From NCBI GenBank assembly GCA_905236935.1, contig CAJOQL010000074.1, positions 1 through 29,569 on the forward strand: a stretch of DNA of 29,569 nucleotides. The letters run 5' to 3'. The stretch is from an uncultured Bacilli bacterium. GTDB taxonomy: Bacteria; Bacillota_I; Bacilli_A; RF39; UBA660. Each line of letters opens with the position of its first letter. Positions within the stretch are counted from its first letter, which is position 1. Positions 6,858 through 14,352 of this stretch are shown here, one piece after another. The translations under genes and the position numbers were made by a program. The notes under the pieces were generated by a model. That model searched no databases and had not been told where the DNA came from. It saw only the letters and a list, made by a program, of their open reading frames with translations.

Positions 6858-7358
6858 ATGAGCGAAAGGGATAATGGTAAAGCTATTAGTAGATTTGATG
6901 ATGGTATTAATCCAGAATGTTTTGTTTTAGAAAAGGTTGTTTGGAGTAAGTATGATATGACTTTAACCAGAGAAAATGTAGATTTATTCTTGAATGAGTA
7001 TTTTGAAGCAAAATCAATTTGCTTTAAAACATTATTTTTAAGTAAAATGACTTCAACGATTGATCCAAACAAAATATTTGTGCCATCAATAGTTAATAAT
7101 GGTGGTCATGCTGATAAGGTTAATGAAAAAGTAGATGCGGAATCCATTATTATTAATACTGAGCCATTATTAAACGAAGTATTAAAAACTTTCACACCAA
7201 AGGAAAAGCTATATTATGAATATTGTCTTATTAATAAGTATAGTGAAGATTACATAATGGAAAAATTTGGAAACATATCAAAAAATGGCTTATTACCAAT
7301 TAAGAATTCTTGTATTTTAAAACTTGCTTTAGTATTTGAAATAGCAGTATTAAAATAA
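6858..7358 (+). CDS. Sigma/ArpU-like transcription regulator of the element
   Basis: A 166-residue protein starting at ATG 6858 with GGGGA upstream. The C-terminal 60 residues read FTPKEKLYYEYCLINKYS and then YIMEKFGNISKNGLLPIKNS, which resembles a sigma region 4/ArpU-type helix-turn-helix: the usual phrase is xxEKxxxxxxYxxxxSxxxIAxxL. Genes of this type sit in the regulatory module of phages and Tn916-like elements (for example Orf7 of Tn916) and activate later genes. The N-terminal 100 residues are unfamiliar. Its expression is probably controlled by the tandem repeats, leader and two terminators upstream. The family assignment is moderate because the HTH is divergent. Confidence 0.5.
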   Translation: MSERDNGKAISRFDDGINPECFVLEKVVWSKYDMTLTRENVDLFLNEYFEAKSICFKTLFLSKMTSTIDPNKIFVPSIVNNGGHADKVNEKVDAESIIINTEPLLNEVLKTFTPKEKLYYEYCLINKYSEDYIMEKFGNISKNGLLPIKNSCILKLALVFEIAVLK

Positions 7359-7385
7359 ATGGAAACAATAGTAGTATTTATAATA

Positions 7386-7410
7386 ATAGCTTAGTTATAA
7401 GCTATTTTTT
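7386..7410 (+). terminator. Short intrinsic terminator
   Basis: ATAGCTTA (7386-7393) and TAAGCTAT (7398-7405) form an 8-bp stem with a 4-base loop followed by T-rich sequence. It separates the sigma-like gene from the small genes. Confidence 0.65.
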
Positions 7411-7425
7411 ATGTGGAGGAAAATT

Positions 7426-7533
7426 ATGATTTTAGAAATTTTACTATTAGTAATAGGAATAATCCTATTATTTATTTTTTGCAGTTTAAAATTATCAGCA
7501 AAGGCTGACGAAGAAATGGAGAAATTAAAATGA
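7426..7533 (+). CDS. Small single-pass membrane protein
   Basis: A 35-residue ORF with a strong TGGAGG site ahead of ATG 7426. Residues 2-21 are a hydrophobic helix (ILEILLLVIGIILLFIFCS) and the tail is charged (KADEEMEKLK). Its stop overlaps the next gene's start as ATGA, which indicates coupled translation. Proteins like this are common on Gram-positive mobile elements, and the function is unknown. Confidence 0.6.
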   Translation: MILEILLLVIGIILLFIFCSLKLSAKADEEMEKLK

Positions 7534-7745
7534 AAATAAAAACATATTTAGCGATAATACAAATTAATGATGAAATTATAACTATGCTTAGAAATGGCAA
7601 AAATAGAAACTGTGTAAAAATGGATATTATAGATTTAATGAGAAATTATTATTTAATTAAAAAAAATAGAATGATTAGATCTAAAGATATTCAAATTATT
7701 TTAGTTAGAGTTGAATATCATAATGGTGATTATATAGTATTGTAA
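7530..7745 (+). CDS. Small hypothetical protein
   Basis: A 71-residue basic protein, translationally coupled to the small membrane protein by the ATGA overlap. It looks like a helix followed by beta strands (IQIILVRVEYHNGDYIVL). It could be a small DNA-binding accessory protein, given its net positive charge and position upstream of the recombinase, but there is no recognisable motif. About 200 bases after it carry no supported gene. Confidence 0.55.
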   Translation: MKIKTYLAIIQINDEIITMLRNGKNRNCVKMDIIDLMRNYYLIKKNRMIRSKDIQIILVRVEYHNGDYIVL

Positions 7746-7942
7746 AAGTCAAGTATGCGATTTAAAATTTTATACATTTTTGTTATGAGTTTAATAAATA
7801 TATAATGTATTTGAAAATATTATTTTGTATTTTTATCTCATTTAAGAGTATTAGTTTTAAATCAAATATAATTTGTAATATTTATGAATATTGGTTCTTT
7901 TTTAAAATAAAATTAATAAATCTAAATGAGAGGTGAAAATAT

Positions 7943-8137
7943 TTGAATAGTATATTAGATAATGATTCTTATATTAATTCAAAAGTATTACCTAAAGAAT
8001 ATCTTATATTAAAATTAAGAATGATATTTAATGAGGAATTATTTGATAAAGAAATTATATCATTCGATACTTATAATCGGATGCAAACTTTATTAATTAA
8101 AAAAATGAATAAAATACTTTTGATTTTAGAAGAATAA
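7943..8137 (+). CDS. Small SHOCT-like protein upstream of the recombinase
   Basis: A 64-residue protein starting at TTG 7943 with GAGAGGTG 8 bases upstream. The segment KLRMIFNEELFDKEIISFDTY resembles the SHOCT pattern (short helix, acidic turn, "G/I-I-S/T-x-x-E/T-Y/F"), and genes of this kind often precede serine recombinases in Firmicutes elements. It ends 16 bases before the recombinase and is likely in the same transcript. It could help control excision; that is inference. Confidence 0.5.
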   Translation: MNSILDNDSYINSKVLPKEYLILKLRMIFNEELFDKEIISFDTYNRMQTLLIKKMNKILLILEE

Positions 8138-8153
8138 ATGAAAGGATAATCTT

Positions 8154-9947
8154 ATGGATATAATTAAGGCAAGGCAGGAATTATCACTTGGCAAATCAAT
8201 ATTTGATATGAAATTAAGAGTAGTTGATTTAAATCGTGTATCTACAGATAAAGAGGAACAATTAAATTCTTTGAGTAATCAAGTAAATTATTTTACGGAT
8301 TTAATAGATAGTGTTAAAAATTGGACTCATGTTGCTACATATTCTGATGAAGGAATAAGTGGAACGCAAACATATAATAGAGAAGAATTTTTAAAGATGA
8401 TTTTTGATGCTAAATTAGGAAAGTTTGATTTAATACTAACTAAGGAAGTATCTAGATTTGCTCGTAATACAGTTGATAGTATTAATTATACAAAAATGTT
8501 ACTTAATTATGGTGTTATAGTTTATTTTATATCTGATAATATAAATACACTTGATCCAGATAGCGAATTTAGATTAACATTAATGGCTAGCCTTGCTCAA
8601 GATGAAATTAGAAAATTATCTCAAAGGGTAAAATTTGGTGTACAAAGAAGTATTAAAGATGGAAAAGTTGGTGGTGGTGGCTTGTATGGATATGATAAAA
8701 GAGATGGTAAATTAACAATTAGAGAAGATGAAGCAATTGTTGTTAAAAAAATATTTTCTTTATATTCTGCTGGTAAACTTGGCTTTCGGAAAATAGGAGA
8801 AAAACTTGCTGAAGAAGGTATTTATACAAGAAAAGGAAAAATTTTTAGTGATGTTACATTAAAAAAAATGATAACTAATCCTAGATATAAAGGGTGGTAC
8901 ACTGGAAATCTATCTGGGGTTGTTGATTACCTAACTCATAAAAAGAAAGCTAAGCCAAAGGAAGAATGGGTTGTCCACCCAGATAAAACTGGATCAGTAC
9001 CTGCTATTGTATCAGAAGAATTATGGAATAGAGTTAATGATATATATAAGGAAAGATTAAAAGTAGCAAATAAAAATGTCTTGAATAAAGAAGAATATTT
9101 AAAGAATTCAACTTATACCTCAAAATTATTTTGTTTAGAACATAATACTACGTTTATAAGAACTGCTAATGGAAAAAGAAAAGAAAATCCAGTTTGGCAA
9201 TGTAATGAATATTTAAGACATGGTATAAAAGGTTGTGCAACACCTATATTATATGAAAAACATTTGAATGAGATTTTTTCTAATATACTTGATAATTTTA
9301 TAGATAATAAAGATGAATTACTTAATACGATAGAAAAAGATTATATTAATATAATTAAGGAAACAAATAAGAATTATGATGTAGATGAATTAAAAGCAAA
9401 AATATTAGAAGAAGAAAAAATGAAAGATAGATTACTTGATATGTCATTAAGAAAGATTATAAGTGAAGAGGAATATATCAACAAAAAGGAGAAAATAGAT
9501 AATGACTTGGAACAATTAAAAGAAGAATTAATTAAAATTGAAAGTAATACAGATTCTTCAGATTATTATGCAAATATAATAGAAAATATTAGAAATGAAA
9601 TTAAGCCTAAAATGAATGTAAAAGAAAATGTTAATACATATTTTAATTTATTTATTGATAAGGTATTTGTTAGTAAAATTGATAATGATCGAAAACATAT
9701 AAAATTACAAATTGTATTTAAGTTCAATAAAAATGATATGGAACTTGAATTAAATTTAAATCGTAACAATAATAATGGCTCTGGTGGTAGTATTGACCAA
9801 TTATTAGATAATATTACTAATAAAGGATCAAATAGAGATTATACATTTAAGCTGTCAGTGGACAGCAAATATTTAAAACAAAAGTATCTCTTGCTCGATG
9901 CCAATGAATCCAGGTTTTGTAGTATTGGGTCAAAGACTGGGCACTGA
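8154..9947 (+). CDS. Large serine recombinase (integrase) of the element
   Basis: 597 residues. The N-terminal resolvase domain has the catalytic Ser30 in RVSTD, the DEGISGT segment, and the conserved Arg in SRFARN. A recombinase domain follows (DEAIVVKKIFSLYSAGK to ITNPRYKGWYTG). After that come a zinc-ribbon-like segment (CLEH ... WQCNEYLRHGIKGC) and a coiled coil (about residues 410-490). It would catalyse integration and excision between att sites. It lies at the end of the element in the usual orientation, with AAAGGAT ahead of the ATG. Oddly, the frame crosses the integration point: roughly the last 15 residues and the TGA at 9945-9947 are encoded by the interrupted host gene in a different frame. 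In the excised circle the C-terminus must therefore be different. Confidence 0.92.
   Translation: MDIIKARQELSLGKSIFDMKLRVVDLNRVSTDKEEQLNSLSNQVNYFTDLIDSVKNWTHVATYSDEGISGTQTYNREEFLKMIFDAKLGKFDLILTKEVSRFARNTVDSINYTKMLLNYGVIVYFISDNINTLDPDSEFRLTLMASLAQDEIRKLSQRVKFGVQRSIKDGKVGGGGLYGYDKRDGKLTIREDEAIVVKKIFSLYSAGKLGFRKIGEKLAEEGIYTRKGKIFSDVTLKKMITNPRYKGWYTGNLSGVVDYLTHKKKAKPKEEWVVHPDKTGSVPAIVSEELWNRVNDIYKERLKVANKNVLNKEEYLKNSTYTSKLFCLEHNTTFIRTANGKRKENPVWQCNEYLRHGIKGCATPILYEKHLNEIFSNILDNFIDNKDELLNTIEKDYINIIKETNKNYDVDELKAKILEEEKMKDRLLDMSLRKIISEEEYINKKEKIDNDLEQLKEELIKIESNTDSSDYYANIIENIRNEIKPKMNVKENVNTYFNLFIDKVFVSKIDNDRKHIKLQIVFKFNKNDMELELNLNRNNNNGSGGSIDQLLDNITNKGSNRDYTFKLSVDSKYLKQKYLLLDANESRFCSIGSKTGH
9893..9907 (+). 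other. Right attachment site (attR) in the PBP gene
   Basis: To the left the sequence is the recombinase; to the right it is the PBP reading frame from NPGFVVLGQRLG onward. Homologues have a Ser-x-Asn motif exactly here; this junction reads Pro-Met-Asn, so the Ser codon has been replaced and the crossover lies at or just before 9904. The core dinucleotide cannot be fixed without the left junction. Confidence 0.6.
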
Positions 9948-10767
9948 AACATTATATAAATACTTACAAGACTTTGGATTTGGAAAGAAAACTGGCATTG
10001 ACTTAAATGGAGAATCTACGGGAATTATGTTTAAATTAGAAAATATGGGCCCAGTTGAAACAGCTACTACAGCTTTTGGTCAGGGAATAAGTGTTACTCC
10101 GATTCAGCAGGTTACTGGGGTTAGTGCTGCTATTAATGGAGGAACTCTTTATAAACCATACATTGTTAAAAGTATTAATGAAGGAGAAACAAATAGTACT
10201 ATTCTTTTAAATAAACCAGTAAAGGTGAGAAAAGTTATAACTGAAGAATCATCTAAACTTGTGAGATATGCTTTAGAAAGTGTAGTTGCTAATGGGACAG
10301 GAAAAAATGCTTATATTGAAAATTATAGAGTTGGTGGTAAAACCGGAACTGCTCAAAAAGTTAAAGATGGTAAATATATGGTAGGAAACTATATTGTATC
10401 GTTTATTGGTTTTTTACCTGCTGATAAGCCTGATTATGTTGTTTATGTTGCAATTGATAATCCCAAAGGGATTACTCAGTATGGTGGAACTGTAAGTGCA
10501 CCAATTGCTAAAAATGTCATGTTATCAATTATTGATTATAAAGAGTACCCCAAAGTTGAAAGTGATAAAACCAGAGAATATACTTGGCTAGATCAAAAAT
10601 ATGTCAAATTACCTGATGTAATTAATATGGATTTACAAGAAGCAAAAAAACTCTTAAAAGGGTTTAGTATTGAATATAATGGAAGCGGAGAAAAAGTATT
10701 AGACCAGTCACCAAACGGGAATGCGTTTGTTAAAGAAGGTAGTATAGTTAAATTAATGTTATATTAA
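9898..10767 (+). pseudogene. ftsI: 3' part of an interrupted penicillin-binding protein gene (FtsI/SpoVD type)
   Basis: 289 codons survive. They start right at the SxN motif of the transpeptidase domain (MNPGFVVLGQRLG), continue through KTG (VGGKTGTAQ, Lys codon at 10339) and end with one PASTA domain (YVKLPDVINM to the C-terminus). The N-terminal membrane anchor, dimerization domain and catalytic SxxK serine are missing because the mobile element is inserted there. ATG 9898 has no ribosome binding site and lies in the junction, so this fragment is probably not translated. Its position before mraY and ftsW and its PASTA domain fit the division transpeptidase of the dcw cluster; a sporulation-type SpoVD is the alternative. 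The 5' part should be left of the element. Excision would restore the frame. Confidence 0.85.
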
Positions 10768-10798
10768 CAAATGCTTTACTTAAAAGTGTAAAGCATAG

Positions 10799-10827
10799 TT
10801 TACAAAAAAATGATAAATAAGTATAAT
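10799..10827 (+). promoter_or_regulatory. Promoter of mraY
   Basis: TTTACA (10799-10804) and TATAAT (10822-10827) are 17 bases apart, ending 20 bases before the ATG of mraY. The promoter lets mraY and ftsW be expressed despite the insertion upstream. A 9-bp inverted repeat (ATGCTTTAC/GTAAAGCAT, 10771-10796) lies directly upstream without a T-run and could be an operator. Confidence 0.65.
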
Positions 10828-10847
10828 TATAATGTGAGGTGCTAGGT

Positions 10848-11843
10848 ATGTTAATATTAGCAAAATCAATTTTAGGTTTAATGTTAGGCTTTGTCTTATC
10901 TTTAATATCAGCAGCTGTTTTTATTCCACTTTTAAGAAGATTACATGTAGGGCAAAGCGTTAGTAGATTAATAAATGTAAGACATTTAAAAAAAGAAGGA
11001 ACTCCAACGATTGGGGGAGTAATATTTATAATTCCAACTTTGCTTATAATGTTGATTTTATATTTAAGAGGCAGTATTGATTTAAATCCTAATTTGATTA
11101 TTATATTGTTCGTTTTTATTGCATATGGATTATTAGGCTTTGTAGATGATTTTTTAAAGGTTAGATATCATAACAATAAAGGACTTCCAACTTTAGGAAA
11201 ACTTGCTTTACAAACGGTAATAGCAATAATATTCTACATAATTTTTATGAAAAATGGGGGAGATACTACTGTAGTTATATCTTCACTAAATAATTTAACT
11301 CTTCCTCTTGGTTGGGGGTATGGAATATTTATATTTTTAGTTTTAGTAGGTACAACTAATGCAGTTAATATAACTGATGGCTTAGATGGCCTTGCTGGTG
11401 GACTATCTGTTATGGCATTTTTGTCTTTTGGAGTAATTGCCTGGGGATCAAATTGGATTTCTGGATATCAAGAAATAGCTATCTTTGCTTTTGTTATAGT
11501 AGGCTCATTACTTGGATTTTTAGTATTTAATACATATCCAGCAAAAGTATTTATGGGGGATACGGGTTCTTTAGCATTAGGTGCAGCTCTTGCTACAATA
11601 GCGATTCTAACAAGACACGAACTATCATTAGTTTTAGTAGGTGGTGTATTTGTAGCAGAAACACTAAGTTCATTAATTCAAATTATAGCAATTCGCAAAT
11701 TCCACAAAAAAGTATTTAAAAAAGCTCCACTTCATCATCATTTTGAAGAACTTGGTTGGGTAGAAACTGATATAGTAAAATTATTCTGGGTTGTTGGTTT
11801 TTTATTATCAATGATAGGAATTATTTACGGAGTTTGGTTATAA
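10848..11843 (+). CDS. mraY: Phospho-MurNAc-pentapeptide transferase MraY
   Basis: Transfers phospho-MurNAc-pentapeptide from UDP to undecaprenyl phosphate, making lipid I at the inner face of the membrane. The 331 residues show the family's marks: about ten hydrophobic segments, FVDDFLKV (the DD motif), NITDGLDGLAGG, and PLHHHFEELGW near the C-terminus. The start is ATG 10848, with GAGGTG upstream; a GTG at 10839 overlaps that ribosome binding site. It has its own promoter and is followed 20 bases later by ftsW, the usual dcw order. Confidence 0.96.
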   Translation: MLILAKSILGLMLGFVLSLISAAVFIPLLRRLHVGQSVSRLINVRHLKKEGTPTIGGVIFIIPTLLIMLILYLRGSIDLNPNLIIILFVFIAYGLLGFVDDFLKVRYHNNKGLPTLGKLALQTVIAIIFYIIFMKNGGDTTVVISSLNNLTLPLGWGYGIFIFLVLVGTTNAVNITDGLDGLAGGLSVMAFLSFGVIAWGSNWISGYQEIAIFAFVIVGSLLGFLVFNTYPAKVFMGDTGSLALGAALATIAILTRHELSLVLVGGVFVAETLSSLIQIIAIRKFHKKVFKKAPLHHHFEELGWVETDIVKLFWVVGFLLSMIGIIYGVWL

Positions 11844-11863
11844 AATTTTAATAGGTGATTATA

Positions 11864-12946
11864 TTGAAAAAAAGCCTATTAATTTTTTTTGCTACAATTT
11901 TACTTGGTCTATTTGGTTTATTAATGGTTTATTCTTCATCAAGCATTTGGAGTGAATATAAATATAATGATGCTTTTTATTATGTGAAACATCAAGCAAT
12001 TTTTTACTTTCTTGGAATAATATTAATTCTTACTTTAAGAAAATTTGATTATAATTTTTATAAGAAAAATGCAAATAAGATATTATTTATTTGTTTTATA
12101 CTTTTAATATTAGTATTAATTCCTGGTATTGGAAAGGTGAGAAATGGATCAAGAAGTTGGTTTGGAATAGGTCCTTTTGGATTACAACCTTCTGAAATAA
12201 GTAAAATAGCTCTTATTATTTTTACATCTAAATATCTTGCTAATAATGAAAAAGAAGTTAAAAATTTTAAAAAGGGAGTATTACCAATTCTTTTAATAAT
12301 AGGATTGTTTTTTGGACTTATAATGTTAGAACCAGATTTTGGAACAGGTATGGTTATTGTAATGACATTAATATCTATGTTATTTGTTTCTAATATTAAG
12401 TTTTCATTTTTTGGATATATGGGTCTTTTAGGTATTCTTGGAATTGTCCTTTTAATTATAATTGCGCCATATCGAATGAGTAGAATTGTATCATTTATAA
12501 ACCCATGGTCTGATCCATTAGGTTCTGGATTTCAAATAATTCAAAGTTTATATGCCATTGGACCAGGAGGATTATTTGGTCTTGGTTTAGGAAATTCAAT
12601 ACAAAAACACTTTTATTTACCAGAGCCTCAAACTGATTTTATTTTTGCTATTATTTCAGAGGAATTTGGCATTATTGGTATTTTAATTATTAGCATACTA
12701 TTTTTAATTCTTTTTATTAATACTTTAAAAATTAGTTTAAATGAAAATGATTTATTTGCTAAATATTTATCTTTCGGACTTATTATGGGAATTATTTTAC
12801 AAACTATTTTGAATATTTCAGTAGTTATAGGATTAGTTCCAGTAACTGGTGTAACTTTGCCATTTATAAGTTATGGTGGGTCATCTTTATTAGTATCAAT
12901 GGCAAGCGTGGGAATAATTTTAAATATTGCCAGAAATATTGACTAG
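11864..12946 (+). CDS. ftsW: SEDS-family cell division glycosyltransferase FtsW
   Basis: A polytopic protein of 360 residues that polymerises lipid II into glycan strands at the septum, normally paired with the FtsI-type transpeptidase. Family marks are the conserved GIGKVRNGSRSWFGIG loop, LPEPQTDFIFAIISEEFG and the C-terminal PFISYGGSSLL. The start is taken as TTG 11864, 6 bases after TAGGTG; the in-frame GTG 11855 is part of that ribosome binding site. Its partner PBP is the gene broken by the element just upstream. A promoter for the next gene begins inside its last codons. Confidence 0.95.
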   Translation: MKKSLLIFFATILLGLFGLLMVYSSSSIWSEYKYNDAFYYVKHQAIFYFLGIILILTLRKFDYNFYKKNANKILFICFILLILVLIPGIGKVRNGSRSWFGIGPFGLQPSEISKIALIIFTSKYLANNEKEVKNFKKGVLPILLIIGLFFGLIMLEPDFGTGMVIVMTLISMLFVSNIKFSFFGYMGLLGILGIVLLIIIAPYRMSRIVSFINPWSDPLGSGFQIIQSLYAIGPGGLFGLGLGNSIQKHFYLPEPQTDFIFAIISEEFGIIGILIISILFLILFINTLKISLNENDLFAKYLSFGLIMGIILQTILNISVVIGLVPVTGVTLPFISYGGSSLLVSMASVGIILNIARNID

Positions 12947-12967
12947 CAAATATTTGTACGATATAAT
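12939..12967 (+). promoter_or_regulatory. Promoter for the ORF6N gene
   Basis: TTGACT (12939-12944) and TATAAT (12962-12967) are 17 bases apart. The -35 lies inside the end of ftsW, so the inserted ORF6N gene is transcribed on its own. Confidence 0.65.
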
Positions 12968-13042
12968 TAATTTACAATTCAAGGGAATTAATTATGAATG
13001 AAATAATAGAAAAAGAAAATATGATTTATAGGAGTTCAAGTA

Positions 13043-13846
13043 GTGCTTGCATCAGATGTAGCAAGACTCTACAATTCCGAGGTTAGAATAATAAATCAAG
13101 TAGTAAAAAGAAACATTAATAGATTTCCAGAAAATTTTTGCTTTCAATTAACTACAAATGAATATGAATTTTTGAAATCACAATTTGTGATTTCAAAAAA
13201 CAAAGAAAATGTTGGACGTGGTGGTAACAGACACTTACCTTATGTTTTTACTGAACATGGAATTATGATGTTATCAGGTTTATTAAAAAGTGATGTGGCC
13301 GCCAATGTTAATGTTTTAATTATTAATGCATTTGTTGCAATGAAAAAACATATATCAAACAATTTAATAGAACAAAAATATATAAATAATATGGTGCTAA
13401 AACACGATAATGAAATAAAATTATTACAAGAATCGTTTGATAAAATGAGTGGAAAGATGAAAAATAATCATTTGTTTTATGATGGACAAGTATATGATGC
13501 ATATTCATTAATGATTGATATATTTAATTTATCAAAAGAAAGTATAATAATAATTGATAATTATGTTGATAAAAACTTACTAGATATTTTATCAAAAACA
13601 AATAAAGAAGTAGTAATAATAACTAATAAATATAATGAAATGGATTTAAATAAATACAAAAAAGAATATAAAAATATCAAAATTAAGATTAAAAATAAAA
13701 TACATGATAGATTTATCATAATTGATAATACTACTTTATATCATTGTGGAGCCTCATTTAAAGACTTAGGAACTAAATGTTTTGCAATTAATAAAATAGA
13801 AGATAAAGAATTAATAAATCAAATAAAATGCTATATTAATAGATAG
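13043..13846 (+). CDS. ORF6N-domain protein with PLD-like C-terminal domain
   Basis: The first 110 residues are the ORF6N domain of phage antirepressor-type proteins (LASDVARLYNSEVRIINQAVKRN-like, then LPYVFTEHGIMMLSGLLKSDVAA). The C-terminal half (YDAYSLMIDIFN, then IIIIDNYVDKNLL, then HDRFIIID) matches a phospholipase-D-like fold with an H-x-R-x4-D version of the HKD motif. The normal N-terminus (MNEIIEKENMIY at ATG 12994, AAGGGA upstream) is in another frame: after TAT 13027-13029 the frames no longer agree, so about a dozen N-terminal residues are lost. GTG 13043 has AGGAG 8 bases upstream and can start the rest. It interrupts the dcw cluster and is probably a foreign insertion. It may bind DNA; its true target is unknown. 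Confidence 0.75.
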   Translation: MLASDVARLYNSEVRIINQVVKRNINRFPENFCFQLTTNEYEFLKSQFVISKNKENVGRGGNRHLPYVFTEHGIMMLSGLLKSDVAANVNVLIINAFVAMKKHISNNLIEQKYINNMVLKHDNEIKLLQESFDKMSGKMKNNHLFYDGQVYDAYSLMIDIFNLSKESIIIIDNYVDKNLLDILSKTNKEVVIITNKYNEMDLNKYKKEYKNIKIKIKNKIHDRFIIIDNTTLYHCGASFKDLGTKCFAINKIEDKELINQIKCYINR

Positions 13847-13945
13847 TTTTAGAAAGAAAAAATTAATTTGGCATAAGAATATAATCTTTGAAGAATTGAT
13901 TACATTAATAAAAGTCTTATTCCATTATTTATCATATACTATAGT

Positions 13946-14326
13946 ATGAATAAAGAATTAGAAGATAAATTAAAAGAACTTAATATTGAAGATTTTATAT
14001 GGGTAATATATATTGTAATTATCATTTTAAGTTGGTATTCTAATTCTTTAGAAAGAAAATATTTTACTAAAAAAGATGAAAAAGCTAAAAAACAATATCG
14101 TGAAATAATGATTGGGATTTTTATAGTTTTATTAATAGTGTATTTTTATTTTCTTTATAGTTCTTTTCAAGACATTAAGGAATTAAAGCCTACTGATTCA
14201 GAAAAGAAGAAAAGATTAATTATTTTATCATTTATAGGTTCTTTGTTTATAGTAATAAGTGGAATTATATTTTTATATATTGCTTTTAATGATGAAGATT
14301 TAAATGTTGAACTTGCTTTTAATTAA
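13946..14326 (+). CDS. Small membrane protein
   Basis: 126 residues with three hydrophobic segments (about residues 17-32, 52-71 and 91-113) separated by charged loops such as RKYFTKKDEKAKKQYRE. There is no ribosome binding site. TATACT at 13935-13940 is so close to the ATG that the message could start at the ATG itself (leaderless). No family is recognised. It lies between the ORF6N gene and the kinase-like gene. Confidence 0.55.
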   Translation: MNKELEDKLKELNIEDFIWVIYIVIIILSWYSNSLERKYFTKKDEKAKKQYREIMIGIFIVLLIVYFYFLYSSFQDIKELKPTDSEKKKRLIILSFIGSLFIVISGIIFLYIAFNDEDLNVELAFN

Positions 14327-14352
14327 ATATATAATATTGTTGGTGATGCAAA

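Larger units (their letters stand above)
1..9904 (+). mobile_element. Right-hand part of an integrative element carried by a large serine recombinase
   Basis: This stretch ends with a large serine recombinase whose reading frame runs directly into the 3' half of a penicillin-binding protein gene, which is the layout of an element integrated inside a gene. The content fits: small unknown genes, XRE regulators, a sigma/ArpU-like regulator, a broken gene and a transglutaminase-like cargo protein. The left end, the other attachment site and any transfer genes are outside the window, so it cannot be decided whether this is a conjugative element, a mobilizable element or a prophage. The right boundary is placed at about 9895-9904 from the point where the PBP homology starts. 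Confidence 0.8.

Noticed and set aside
7806..7940. 43-codon ORF in the gap before the SHOCT-like gene
   Set aside because: It has no ribosome binding site, and the translation is low-complexity (Phe, Ile, Lys, Asn) as expected of AT-rich non-coding DNA. The 7746-7942 gap is treated as empty apart from a weak -10.
10771..10796. Inverted repeat ATGCTTTAC/GTAAAGCAT as a terminator of the PBP gene
   Set aside because: No T-run follows on the plus strand; an A-run and a promoter -35 follow instead. It is kept only as a possible operator.
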